A stretch of 64,000 nucleotides of DNA from Prochlorococcus sp. AG-402-I23 (lineage in GTDB: Bacteria; Cyanobacteriota; Cyanobacteriia; PCC-6307; Cyanobiaceae). Below, piece after piece: positions 49,327 through 59,150 of this stretch; the stretch's first letter is position 1, and each line of letters opens with the position of its first letter. Made by a program: the position numbers and the translations under genes. Under the pieces are notes generated by a model, which was given only the letters and a program-made list of their open reading frames with translations, was not told the DNA's origin and did no database searches. The stretch spans positions 31,779 to 95,778 of the forward strand of contig QCIB01000005.1 of the NCBI GenBank assembly GCA_003216915.1, written 5' to 3'.

Positions 49327-51087
49327 ATGGCTTTACTAGTAAAAAAATTTGGCGGTACTTCTGTAGGTGATATTAAAAAAATTAAAAATATTGCAAGTAG
49401 CATCTGTCAAAGTAAAGAAGCAGGAAATGAAATTGTCGTAGTTGTCTCTGCAATGGGGAAAACTACAGATGATTTAAATTGTTTAGCGGAATCAATTAGT
49501 AAAAATCCTAATCGAAGAGAATTGGATATGCTTCTCTCAACTGGAGAGCAAGTAACCATAGCTCTTCTCTCAATGACATTAAACGAATACGGAATACCTG
49601 CAATTTCAATGACCGGTAGCCAGGTTGGAATTATTACTGAATCAATTCATGGGAAAGCGAGAATTCTAGATATTAAAACAGAAAGAATCCAAAATTATAT
49701 AAACCAGGGTTTTGTAGTTGTAGTGGCTGGATTTCAAGGAACAACATTAAGTCATACGGGTTCAATGGAAATTACAACTTTGGGTAGAGGTGGTTCAGAT
49801 ACTTCCGCAGTAGCTTTATCAACAGCTTTAGGAGCTGAGACGTGCGAAATTTATACAGACGTTCCAGGGGTTCTTACTACTGATCCAAGAATTGTTCCTA
49901 ATGCAAAACTCTTAGATGAAATTACCTGCGAGGAAATGCTTGAACTTGCAAGTGTCGGTGCTTCAGTTCTGCATCCAAGAGCAGTAGAAATTGCTCGCAA
50001 TTATGGAATTAAATTGTGTGTCAAATCAAGCCAAAGTGACTCAAGTGGGACTCTCCTAGAAAGTCAAATTCAACCTCTCCCGCTAAAAAGAGGAAGCTTA
50101 GAATTAACAAAAACAGTCAATAGTCTTGAGGTATTAGAAAACCAAGCAGTATTCAGTCTCTCAAATATTCCTGATAGGCCTGGGATTGCTGCACAAATAT
50201 TTGAAAAACTTTCAGAAGCAAGTATTAGTGTAGATTTAATAATACAAGCGACAAATGATGGAAATAAAAACGATATTACATTTACTGTTAGTGAATTAGA
50301 AGTTAAAAAGACTGCAGAACAATGTGAACTTATAACTAGTCAATTAGGAGGAGAATATAACTTAAAAACAAACATGACTAAATTAAGTATTCAAGGAGCA
50401 GGCATTATGGGCAGACCTAGTGTTTCAGCTGATTTATTTGATACTTTATCTCAAGCGAATATAAATGTGAGGTTAATAGCTACTAGTGAAATTAAAGTCA
50501 GCTGTGTAATTGAAATCAATAATATACCAAAAGCCATTAGATTTGTTTCTGAGAAATTTAAGTTATCCGATACACAAATATTTGTTAATCCAATCAATGA
50601 AAAACAAGATCAACCTGAAGTAAGAGGAATTGCATTAGATAAAAACCAAGTACAAGTAAGTTTTCGAAAACTGCCTGATCGTCCAGGTGTAGCAGCTTCA
50701 ATATGTCTAGCATTAGCTGAAAATAATTTACTTATCGATACTATCGTTCAGTCTGAGAGAATTTCCTCTTTAAAAACTAAGGATATTAGTCTTACAATGA
50801 ATAAACAAGATAGAGAAAAAGCTAACTTAGTTTTTGAGGCCTTAACAAAAAAATTACCCGGATCATACATTGAAGATGGCCCTGCTATAGCCAAAGTAAG
50901 TACTGTAGGAGCGGGAATGGCATTTAAAGTTGGAACGGCTGGAAAAATATTTAGAGCATTGGCTGACCAAAATATCAATATTGAAATGATTGCCACTAGT
51001 GAAATCAGGACTTCATGTATTGTCTTAGAAAAAGATTGTGACAAAGCAGTTAATGCGATTCATAATCATTTTGAATTAGAAAAATAA
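49327..51087 (+). CDS. lysC: Aspartate kinase with four ACT domains
   Basis: The 586-residue enzyme phosphorylates aspartate at the head of the lysine, threonine and methionine branches. The kinase domain begins VKKFGGTSVGDIKKIKNIA and has MEITTLGRGGSDTSAVALS and TDVPGVLTTDPRIVPNA. After residue 260 come two tandem ACT pairs (VFSLSNIPDRPGIAAQIFEK, LSIQGAGIMGRPSVSADLFD, VSFRKLPDRPGVAASICLAL, VSTVGAGMAFKVGTAGKIFR), the doubled regulatory region typical of cyanobacteria. It converges with uvrB. Confidence 0.97.
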   Translation: MALLVKKFGGTSVGDIKKIKNIASSICQSKEAGNEIVVVVSAMGKTTDDLNCLAESISKNPNRRELDMLLSTGEQVTIALLSMTLNEYGIPAISMTGSQVGIITESIHGKARILDIKTERIQNYINQGFVVVVAGFQGTTLSHTGSMEITTLGRGGSDTSAVALSTALGAETCEIYTDVPGVLTTDPRIVPNAKLLDEITCEEMLELASVGASVLHPRAVEIARNYGIKLCVKSSQSDSSGTLLESQIQPLPLKRGSLELTKTVNSLEVLENQAVFSLSNIPDRPGIAAQIFEKLSEASISVDLIIQATNDGNKNDITFTVSELEVKKTAEQCELITSQLGGEYNLKTNMTKLSIQGAGIMGRPSVSADLFDTLSQANINVRLIATSEIKVSCVIEINNIPKAIRFVSEKFKLSDTQIFVNPINEKQDQPEVRGIALDKNQVQVSFRKLPDRPGVAASICLALAENNLLIDTIVQSERISSLKTKDISLTMNKQDREKANLVFEALTKKLPGSYIEDGPAIAKVSTVGAGMAFKVGTAGKIFRALADQNINIEMIATSEIRTSCIVLEKDCDKAVNAIHNHFELEK

Positions 51088-51094
51088 GTTCTTT

Positions 51095-53134
51095 TTAATT
51101 ATTTCTTGCCAATTTTTGTCTTAATTTTTTGATTCTATCCCTCAAATTTGCTGCTTCTTCAAAATTCAACTCTTTTGCAGCATCTTTCATTTTAATTTCT
51201 AACTTTTCTATTAAGTCAGGCAATTCTTCGAGCAAACATTGATTATCACTAGAATTTAGAATTGTGTCAGTTTTGTTGTTAACTATATTTATTAAATCTT
51301 TAGATAAACCACCAGCATCTAGTTTTCTGGAAAGTTCTAAAAAAGATAAAATTGAATTTTCTATTTTTTTGCCTGCAGGTTTTGGAGTAATACCATTGAC
51401 TTGGTTATATTTATTTTGAATAGTTCTTCTTCTTTCAGTTTCAGATATTGCTCTTTTCATTGAATCGGTGAAGTTATCTGCATAAAGTAAGGCAACACCT
51501 TCAACATGTCTTGCAGCCCTTCCTATTGTTTGAATTAATGACCTTTCTGCCCTAAGAAAACCTTCTTTATCAGCATCTAAAATGGCTACTAAAGATACTT
51601 CAGGAAGATCTAATCCCTCTCTTAATAAATTAACTCCTACCAAAACATCATATTCGCCCATTCTAAGGTCTTGGATAATTTCAATTCTTTCAATTGAATG
51701 GATTTCGGAATGCAAATATCTAACTCTTACTTTATTTTCAGATAAAAAATCAGTTAGATCTTCAGCCATTCTCTTAGTAAGTGTTGTCACTAGCACTCTT
51801 TGATTCTTTTCAGCTCTAATTCTTATTTCAGATAAAAGATCTTCAATTTGGCCCTCACTAGGTCTTACATCAATTACAGGGTCTAATACCCCAGTTGGTC
51901 TTATAACTTGCTCAATAAATTCACCATCACATTGATCTAATTCCCATTGACCGGGAGTTGCGCTTATAAATAATGTCTGTTTTGATTTTTCCCAAAACTC
52001 TTCACATTTTAAAGGTCTATTGTCTGCAGCACTTGGCAATCTAAAACCATGATCTATTAAAACTTTTTTTCTAGATTGATCACCGTTGTACATAGCATGA
52101 AGTTGAGGACATGTTACATGACTCTCATCCACTACCAACAACCAATCTTTGGGAAAGTAATCTATTAAGCATTCTGGCGGTGAACCTTCCTCCCTGCCTG
52201 ATAAATGACGAGCATAATTCTCAACTCCATTACAATAACCAACCTCTTTAAGCATTTCTAAATCATATTTTGTTCGTTGTTCTAGACGTTGAGCCTCTAA
52301 TAATTTTCCTTCGTATGTAAATTTATCGAGTTGAATTTTTAATTCACTTCTAATTGCACTTATTGCACTCTCAAGTCTTTCTTTTGGAGTCACAAAATGC
52401 TTCGCTGGGTAAACACTAACTTGTTCCAAACTTTCAAGTATTTCTCCTGTAGTAGGGTCAACATATCTAATAGCCTCGACTTCATCACCAAAAAATTCGA
52501 TTCTTATTAATCTATCTTCATAAGCTGGACCGATTTCTAAAACATCACCTTTAATTCTGAATCTACCTCTAGTAATATCAATATCATTTCTTGTGTATTG
52601 ATTTTCAACGAGAGACCTCAAAGAAGAACGTAGATTTATTAATTTTCCCACTTGAAATTTAACTGCAGCTTTTAAATACTCACTCGGTATACCAAGGCCA
52701 TAAATACAACTTATTGAGGCTACAACAATTACATCTTTTCTTTCAAATAATGAGCGTGTTGCAGAATGCCTAAGCATATCTATTTCTTCATTAATTGAGG
52801 CAGTTTTGGCTATGTAAGTATCGCTTACAGGAACATAAGCTTCAGGTTGATAATAATCGTAGTAAGAAATGAAGTACTCAACGGCATTTTTTGGAAAAAA
52901 TTCCCTTAATTCATTACATAGTTGTGCAGCTAAAGTTTTGTTATGGGCTAATACCAGTGCTGGTCTTCCTGTTTGTTGAATTACATTCGCAATGGTAAAT
53001 GTTTTACCAGTTCCAGTAGCTCCTAAAAGAGTCTGAAACTCTTTACCAGCATTAACGCCTTTAACTAATTTTTTAATAGCTTCTGGTTGATCTCCATTTG
53101 GTTCATAAGGAGCTTGAAGCTTATAGTGGTTCAT
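51095..53134 (-). CDS. uvrB: Excinuclease ABC subunit B
   Basis: The 679-residue helicase-like damage verifier of nucleotide excision repair. Walker A is [17 protein letters not shown] near 37-53; the beta-hairpin follows [15 protein letters not shown]; motif VI region reads [16 protein letters not shown] domain ([20 protein letters not shown]) that contacts UvrC closes the protein. I use the ATG at 53134; a TTG one codon upstream is less likely. Confidence 0.98.
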   Translation of the reverse strand: MNHYKLQAPYEPNGDQPEAIKKLVKGVNAGKEFQTLLGATGTGKTFTIANVIQQTGRPALVLAHNKTLAAQLCNELREFFPKNAVEYFISYYDYYQPEAYVPVSDTYIAKTASINEEIDMLRHSATRSLFERKDVIVVASISCIYGLGIPSEYLKAAVKFQVGKLINLRSSLRSLVENQYTRNDIDITRGRFRIKGDVLEIGPAYEDRLIRIEFFGDEVEAIRYVDPTTGEILESLEQVSVYPAKHFVTPKERLESAISAIRSELKIQLDKFTYEGKLLEAQRLEQRTKYDLEMLKEVGYCNGVENYARHLSGREEGSPPECLIDYFPKDWLLVVDESHVTCPQLHAMYNGDQSRKKVLIDHGFRLPSAADNRPLKCEEFWEKSKQTLFISATPGQWELDQCDGEFIEQVIRPTGVLDPVIDVRPSEGQIEDLLSEIRIRAEKNQRVLVTTLTKRMAEDLTDFLSENKVRVRYLHSEIHSIERIEIIQDLRMGEYDVLVGVNLLREGLDLPEVSLVAILDADKEGFLRAERSLIQTIGRAARHVEGVALLYADNFTDSMKRAISETERRRTIQNKYNQVNGITPKPAGKKIENSILSFLELSRKLDAGGLSKDLINIVNNKTDTILNSSDNQCLLEELPDLIEKLEIKMKDAAKELNFEEAANLRDRIKKLRQKLARNN

Positions 53135-53163
53135 CAAGCTAGTAGCTAAAGGATATGGCTATA

Positions 53164-53940
53164 CTAAGAAACTTTTTCTCCAATTATTGAATTTTTCAAA
53201 GATTCTTTTAAGCCTCTAACAACCGCAACCATTGATATTAAATCATCTAATTTATTAACTACAGATCCAACGCCTACTGCTGAGGCTCCAGAAGATATTG
53301 CTAATGGACAAGTTACTTGGCTTAATCCAGAGGCACTCATGATTGGTATATTCAGAGATTGTTTCTTAAATTCTTGATGAATAGCATAGGTAGCTGCAAG
53401 AGTTGGTACTGATTTTTCAAAAAAACCTTGAATTCCTGGAGAGTAAGGAGTAGAACTGGTGCCACCTTCTGTTTGAATAATATCAACACCTTCTTCAACT
53501 AGTTTTAAAGCAAGATCAACTTGTTTATCAATAGGCATAGTATGAGGAACAGTTACTGATAAAGGAACATTAGGCAATAAATCCTTTGTCTCTTTTGTAA
53601 TATTTAAAACTTTTTTATCTGAAAAATTAATGCCTTTTTCATAAAAAGTATCGTAATTTCCTATCTCAATTAATGATGCTCCTGCTTTTACAGAATCTTG
53701 AAAAGATCGAGGCACTACTGAACTAACACAAACGGGTAGCGTTGAATTCTTAAGTGCTAAATCAACGAGTTGAGGTTTACAAGCAATATCGACAAGATCT
53801 GCACCTCCTAATGAAGCAGCCTCAACAATTAGTTTCACAGATTGAACATCGAGATTATTCAACCCTGAAATAACTTTGAGTAAAGATTTGCTTCCTAACT
53901 CTTCTTTGATTTTTTGTGGCAAAAGATTAATCAGACTCAT
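53164..53940 (-). CDS. ycf23: Ycf23 protein (DUF561), TIM-barrel fold
   Basis: A 258-residue protein with a phosphate-binding alpha/beta-barrel pattern (AASLGGADLVDIACKP, GVDIIQTEGGTSSTPYSPGI, and ISSGASAVGVGSVVNKLDDL at the phosphate loop). It matches the Ycf23/DUF561 family kept in cyanobacteria and some algal plastids. The reaction is not known; a link to nitrogen or amino acid metabolism has been suggested for relatives. Its stop is 29 bases before the uvrB start on the same strand. Confidence 0.88.
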   Translation of the reverse strand: MSLINLLPQKIKEELGSKSLLKVISGLNNLDVQSVKLIVEAASLGGADLVDIACKPQLVDLALKNSTLPVCVSSVVPRSFQDSVKAGASLIEIGNYDTFYEKGINFSDKKVLNITKETKDLLPNVPLSVTVPHTMPIDKQVDLALKLVEEGVDIIQTEGGTSSTPYSPGIQGFFEKSVPTLAATYAIHQEFKKQSLNIPIMSASGLSQVTCPLAISSGASAVGVGSVVNKLDDLISMVAVVRGLKESLKNSIIGEKVS

Positions 53941-54025
53941 TTACTTAATGAATTTATTACCCGATTGTGACATTGTTTGAGTAAAACAGTGCATTTTTTA
54001 AAAAATATTATCTGAGCAACACAAA

Positions 54026-55036
54026 ATGTCTGATAAAAAATTAACTCAGAAAAATTGGTCATCGTGGCATCATCAGCTTCATAAGGAGATTCTTACCAGA
54101 AAAATATTAATTCCCAAAGGATCGAATATTTTAATAAGTGTTTCCGGAGGACAAGACTCAATGACCTTATTAACCCTAATTAATGACCTAAAAAAACTAC
54201 ATAATTGGTCTATTAGTGCTTGGCATGGTGATCATCAGTGGCACAAAAAATCGTCACAATATGCTCTTGAATTAAAAAGTTATTGCGAAGATAAAAATAT
54301 TTCATTCTCTTTTGATCAAGCAAATAAAGCAAATATTTCTTCAGAAGAAAAAGCACGAGAATGGAGATATAAAAAATTATGTGAAAGAGCCAAAACTTTA
54401 TTAAATAAAAACCAACAGAAACATAATATTTATTTGTTAACTGGTCACACAAGTAGTGATAATGCAGAAACATTTATCCTCAATTTATCTAGAGGGAGCA
54501 ATTTTGCCGGTCTGAGTAATATTGAGAGCAAAAGATTATTAGAAAATCAAATTTTTTTAATTAGGCCAATATTAATTTTCAGTAGAGAAGATACAAAAAA
54601 ATTTTGTAATGATATGAACATCCCAATTTGGGAAGATCCTACAAATTCAGATCTTAAATTAAAGAGAAATTTAGTAAGAAAAAAAATTATTCCTACCTTG
54701 GAAGATATCTATCCTGGTTGTTCTGAAAGGATAAATAATTTTTCCCAAAAAATGAGCAAATACAATAATGAACGTAATGATCTTGGTGAACTAGCATACC
54801 TATATTGTAAAGATGTCAAAGGTATCGATAGGAATCTCTTGAATAGTATGTGTATTGAAGCGAGGTGCACAATCTTAAATAGATTTTTAAAAGAAATATC
54901 TGCAAAGCAATGTAGTTCTAAAAATCTGACAAAATTAGCAACTTCAATTTATGAAAAAAATAAAGGTCAAATTAATCTGCAAGAGTTTTTAAAAATTGTT
55001 TGGAATAAAAACTATATAAATTTTGAAAAAAGTTAA
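54026..55036 (+). CDS. tilS: tRNA(Ile)-lysidine synthase TilS
   Basis: A 336-residue N-type ATP pyrophosphatase that converts C34 of tRNA-Ile(CAU) to lysidine so AUA is read. The PP-loop ISVSGGQDSMTLL has Ser40-Ser45; LLTGHTSSDNAETFILNLSR and IWEDPTNSDLKLKRNLVRKK follow. The C-terminal domain is short compared with E. coli. AUA is common in this AT-rich genome, so the enzyme is important. It overlaps the RNase J gene tail to tail by four bases. Confidence 0.95.
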   Translation: MSDKKLTQKNWSSWHHQLHKEILTRKILIPKGSNILISVSGGQDSMTLLTLINDLKKLHNWSISAWHGDHQWHKKSSQYALELKSYCEDKNISFSFDQANKANISSEEKAREWRYKKLCERAKTLLNKNQQKHNIYLLTGHTSSDNAETFILNLSRGSNFAGLSNIESKRLLENQIFLIRPILIFSREDTKKFCNDMNIPIWEDPTNSDLKLKRNLVRKKIIPTLEDIYPGCSERINNFSQKMSKYNNERNDLGELAYLYCKDVKGIDRNLLNSMCIEARCTILNRFLKEISAKQCSSKNLTKLATSIYEKNKGQINLQEFLKIVWNKNYINFEKS

Positions 55037-57018
55037 GATGTTACAGCAGATCTTCTTCTTCTTGTTCTACCTTCAAATGCATCTTCTGTAGCAGTCTCAG
55101 CAGATGGATTCCGTGAAACTTTTGGACTTTTTTGAGTATTTTGTGGGTTATTTGAACTATTCGGATGATTATTGTTTGATTTCTTATGGAAATTATTATT
55201 ATTTCTATTTCGATTAGAAAAATTTGGCTCTTCGGTAATCTTTGGAATATAAGCACGAGTTCCACTTGGAGCAGGTTGTACTAAACACAAAATAAGTGGT
55301 TCAACTTGTAATTCTCTTCTCATTCTTCTCGATAAACCATTTTCAATTTCTCTTTGTACACCAATCCAATCTACTTCAAAATTATTCGGCCCAGTTTGTC
55401 TAGATAATTGTTTCCATCTATTTTCTAAGACCCAGCTTATTTCTCGTTCTGTCCACATAGACATTTTTCTTGGCTCAGCAGTAGTAACAACTCCTCTTAA
55501 ATTAACTCTTGGAGGCGCAACCATCTTTCCATCTGTACTAATAGGAGCTAAAACAGTTACTACACCATCCCCAGCTAATTGCTGCCTTTCCTTTAATACA
55601 CGAGCATCTACTATCCCATTTCGTGAGTTATCAAGCAGTTCAACACCAGCTTTTACAGGATCACCCTTTTGAATAGAATTAGGTGTTAACTCAACTACAT
55701 CTCCATTTTCAATAATTAAAATATTGTCCTTTGGAACCCCCATAGTTTGTGCACTCTTGCCATGACAAACAAGCATTCTATGTTCTCCATGAACAGGAAC
55801 AAAAAACTTAGGTTTTGCAAGTGCCAACATTAACTTTTGATCTTCTTGAAAACCATGACCAGAAACATGAATATTCTCACCCTTTCCATAAACAACCTTT
55901 GCTCCAAGTTTCATTAATCTATCTATTGTATTAACAACAGAAATAGTATTACCAGGAATCGGGCTGGCTGAAAATATTACAGTATCGGTAGTCTTAAGAC
56001 GAACATGCTGATGTTCACCACGGGATATTCTACTTAACGCTGCTAGGGGTTCTCCTTGACTTCCAGTCATTAATAATAAGGTCTCTCTATCTGGCAAATC
56101 TCTAATTTGCTTGATAGGAACAAACAAATCATCTGGGCATTTCATATAACCAATATCTCTCGCCTTAGCAATAACATTTATCATCGATCTACCTAACAAA
56201 CCAACCTTTCTTCCATGTTTCATGGCCAATTCTAAGATCATTGTCACTCTATGAACAGAACTAGCAAAAGTGGTAAGGATAACTCGTTCTTTTGCCTCGG
56301 AAATATGTTTTTCTAAAGAGGGATAGATAGTCTTCTCAGAAGGACAAAAACCCGGAACTTCGGCATTAGTCGAATCACTAAACATGCATAAAACGCCCTT
56401 CTCTCCATAATGCACCATTCTTTCAATATCAAATTGCTCTCCATCTACTGGCATATGATCAAACTTAAAATCTCCCGTGAAAATAATTGTGCCAACAGGA
56501 GTTGTAACTGCTAAAGAAAAACTATCGCAAATAGAATGGGTATTTCGAATAAATTCAACAGAAAAATGTTGTCCAACTTTTACAACATCTCTTGGATTTA
56601 CTGTCTGTATAGTTGTTCTATCAGATACCCCTGCTTCCTCCATTTTTCCTCTAAGCATTGACATTGCCAGTCTTGGTCCATAAATAATCGGAATATTAAA
56701 ATGCTTTAGATGATGAGCAATACCTCCAATATGATCTTCATGCCCGTGAGTGACAATCATTCCTTTTATTCTTCTTTGATTTTCTTTTAAAAAAGTTGTA
56801 TCCGGCATAACAACGTTTACGCCATGCATACCATCAGATGGGAAAGCTAGGCCAGCATCAACAAGCATCAATTCATCACCATATTCAAAAACACAAGTGT
56901 TTTTTCCTATTTCATGTAGTCCTCCAAGAGGTATTACTCTTAGAGCTGGCGTATTACTTTTAGATCTAGATGCATCATGAGTAGATCTATTTACAGTTGA
57001 ATTTGTACTTGATTGCAT
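55033..57018 (-). CDS. rnj: Ribonuclease J
   Basis: The 661-residue metallo-beta-lactamase/beta-CASP exo- and endoribonuclease acts in mRNA decay and rRNA maturation. The zinc motif HGHEDHIGG has His91, His93, Asp95 and His96; TGDFKFDHMPVDG, CMFSDSTNAEVPGF and the beta-CASP motif SASPIPGN follow. The last 65 residues are an Asn-rich linker (NRNRNNNNFHKKSNNN) leading to a basic tail RTRRRRSAVTS, probably for RNA or partner binding. Confidence 0.95.
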   Translation of the reverse strand: MQSSTNSTVNRSTHDASRSKSNTPALRVIPLGGLHEIGKNTCVFEYGDELMLVDAGLAFPSDGMHGVNVVMPDTTFLKENQRRIKGMIVTHGHEDHIGGIAHHLKHFNIPIIYGPRLAMSMLRGKMEEAGVSDRTTIQTVNPRDVVKVGQHFSVEFIRNTHSICDSFSLAVTTPVGTIIFTGDFKFDHMPVDGEQFDIERMVHYGEKGVLCMFSDSTNAEVPGFCPSEKTIYPSLEKHISEAKERVILTTFASSVHRVTMILELAMKHGRKVGLLGRSMINVIAKARDIGYMKCPDDLFVPIKQIRDLPDRETLLLMTGSQGEPLAALSRISRGEHQHVRLKTTDTVIFSASPIPGNTISVVNTIDRLMKLGAKVVYGKGENIHVSGHGFQEDQKLMLALAKPKFFVPVHGEHRMLVCHGKSAQTMGVPKDNILIIENGDVVELTPNSIQKGDPVKAGVELLDNSRNGIVDARVLKERQQLAGDGVVTVLAPISTDGKMVAPPRVNLRGVVTTAEPRKMSMWTEREISWVLENRWKQLSRQTGPNNFEVDWIGVQREIENGLSRRMRRELQVEPLILCLVQPAPSGTRAYIPKITEEPNFSNRNRNNNNFHKKSNNNHPNSSNNPQNTQKSPKVSRNPSAETATEDAFEGRTRRRRSAVTS

Positions 57019-57098
57019 AATTTTGAAAGTTATGAAGGCCTGCTTGTAATCAAATAAGGTTTATTTAAATTTAATTATCAAGTTAAATATAACCCCGA

Positions 57099-58001
57099 TT
57101 ATAGGGATTTCAGGATAAAAGATAGTTGTTTTTTCATGTCATTAGTTAATGGTGACAAAGGACTCCTAGGATTACCTACATCCCATCCAGATAGCTCCAA
57201 AGCAGCCTTAATTGGGATAGGATTAGTAGTCATAAAGAGTGCTTTGAAAAGAGGCTGAAGTTTTTCATGAATAGCAAGAGCATTGGAAACCTCTCCAGTT
57301 TGAAAGGAATGAATCATCTCCTTCAATTGCAATCCAACTAAATGACTTGCAACACTTACTACTCCTACAGCACCTACAGATAGCATTGGAAGCAACAATG
57401 AATCATCGCCACTATATACAGAGAGGTCAGAGCCACAAATAGCTCTTAATTCTGTTACTTCTTCTATTCTACCGCTTGCAGCTTTAATACTGAGAATATT
57501 TGAGAAATCCATAAGTTTCTTCACAGTATCAGGCAATAAATTGCATCCTGTCCTTCCAGGAATGTTGTAAAGCATAAGAGGCAAATCCTTTGCAGAATTA
57601 GCGATAGAACTGAAATGTTTATAAAGACCTTCTTGAGGTGGCTTATTGTAATAAGGAACAACGACCAACGCACCGTCTGCGCCAGAGTCGTAGGCTTTTT
57701 TTGTAGCTTCCACAGCCTCGCTTGTACAGTTACTACCAGTGCCAACAATTACTTTACAGCTTGCATCCAAAGATCCTTTTACCGCAATAAATAAATCATG
57801 CTGTTCCGCCCATGAAAGAGTCGGAGATTCTCCAGTAGTACCACACAACACAATTCCATCAGAACCATGCTCAAAAAGATAATTTGAGAGTTTTATAGCT
57901 AGTTCATAATCTACATCTCCATTTTCAGTGAATGGAGTAACCATTGCAGTCAATATTTTTCCAAATAATGGATTATTACACTCAGTTTTGTCTGTAATCA
58001 T
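57099..58001 (-). CDS. dapA: 4-hydroxy-tetrahydrodipicolinate synthase
   Basis: The 300-residue TIM barrel condenses aspartate semialdehyde with pyruvate in lysine and diaminopimelate synthesis. Schiff-base Lys173 lies in ILSIKAASG; Tyr145 in YNIPGRTG; the GTTGES substrate loop is near 54-59. Its ATG overlaps the asd stop as ATGA, so it is translated with the gene supplying its substrate. Feedback by lysine through the dimer site is known in the family. Confidence 0.97.
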   Translation of the reverse strand: MITDKTECNNPLFGKILTAMVTPFTENGDVDYELAIKLSNYLFEHGSDGIVLCGTTGESPTLSWAEQHDLFIAVKGSLDASCKVIVGTGSNCTSEAVEATKKAYDSGADGALVVVPYYNKPPQEGLYKHFSSIANSAKDLPLMLYNIPGRTGCNLLPDTVKKLMDFSNILSIKAASGRIEEVTELRAICGSDLSVYSGDDSLLLPMLSVGAVGVVSVASHLVGLQLKEMIHSFQTGEVSNALAIHEKLQPLFKALFMTTNPIPIKAALELSGWDVGNPRSPLSPLTNDMKKQLSFILKSL

Positions 58002-59029
58002 TTTTTTGGAATTAATAACTCAGCTATCTGAACAGCATTAAGAGCTGCTCCTTTTCTTATTTGATCTCCACATAACCATAATTCTAATCCATTAGGCTGA
58101 CTTATATCAGTTCTTAGCCTGCCAACAGCAACATTATCCCTTCCCATAACGTCATTTGGCATAGGAAATCTATTATTTTTATAATCCTCAATAATTTCAA
58201 TTCCAGGAGATTTTTTTAATTCTTCAAGAGCATCTTTAGGCTCAACTACACCAGCAAATTCAATATTGATCGATTCAGAATGTGCTCGCAGTACTGGGAC
58301 TCGAACACATGTAGCAGAGAGCTTTAAATCAGCAATATTTAATATTTTCCTGGTCTCATTAACCATTTTCATCTCTTCTTCGCAGTAATTATTTGCAAGC
58401 ATGGGTGAATTATGCAAAAACAAATTAAAAGCCAGTGAGTATGGCAAAACTTCACTTTTTTGAGCATTACCCTGAAGATATTTTTCAGTTAAAAGTTTTA
58501 GTTCCTCCATCGCCAATTGGCCTGCACCACTTACGGATTGATATGTTGAGACAACAACTCTTTGAATAGTCGAAAGTTTATTTAAAGGAGCTAAAACTAA
58601 TGTCAACAAAATGGTTGTACAGTTTGGATTCGCTATTACCCCATCATGATTAATTACGTCACTAGCATTAACTTCAGGAACTATAAGAGGTACATTATTA
58701 TCTAATCTGAAAGCACTTGAATTATCTATTAATAAAGCATTTTGTTCCATAATAGTAAACAACCATTTTTTCGAAATACTTCCACCGGCTGAAGCTAAAA
58801 CTAAATCAAGATTCAGAAATTCTTCCTTAGTTGTTTTTTTTGTAACTAATTCTTCACCTTTCCAAATAATTTTTTTTCCTTCTGAACGCTCTGATGAAAG
58901 CAAGACCAATTCTGATATTGGGAAATCACGTTGTTCAAGAATTTTGAGTAACTCAGATCCAACAGCACCTGAAGATCCTAAAACAGCAACTTTTAATGGC
59001 CTATTAGGCAAAAACGGAGATTTTCTCAC
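57998..59029 (-). CDS. asd: Aspartate-semialdehyde dehydrogenase
   Basis: The 343-residue NADPH enzyme reduces aspartyl phosphate to aspartate semialdehyde. N-terminal [17 protein letters not shown] binds NADP; catalytic Cys137 lies in IANPNCTTI; the His-containing loop is [13 protein letters not shown]. The start is GTG at 59029. It overlaps dapA by four bases and is divergent from tig across 121 bases. With lysC nearby, three steps of the pathway lie within 10 kb. Confidence 0.97.
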   Translation of the reverse strand: MRKSPFLPNRPLKVAVLGSSGAVGSELLKILEQRDFPISELVLLSSERSEGKKIIWKGEELVTKKTTKEEFLNLDLVLASAGGSISKKWLFTIMEQNALLIDNSSAFRLDNNVPLIVPEVNASDVINHDGVIANPNCTTILLTLVLAPLNKLSTIQRVVVSTYQSVSGAGQLAMEELKLLTEKYLQGNAQKSEVLPYSLAFNLFLHNSPMLANNYCEEEMKMVNETRKILNIADLKLSATCVRVPVLRAHSESINIEFAGVVEPKDALEELKKSPGIEIIEDYKNNRFPMPNDVMGRDNVAVGRLRTDISQPNGLELWLCGDQIRKGAALNAVQIAELLIPKK

Positions 59030-59150
59030 ACTTTAAAATGATTTTTATAAATAGATTGACTATTTTTTTTACTTTATCAAAAAAATAACTTTCAAGGAAA
59101 TCACATAATGTGAAATAATTAAGATTCAGCTTTTAGTAATAAATAAAAAA

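Noticed and set aside
59102..59112. Palindrome CACATAATGTG upstream of tig
   Set aside because: An 11-base near-palindrome in a 121-base AT-rich divergent gap is expected by chance often enough; it matches no operator I know.
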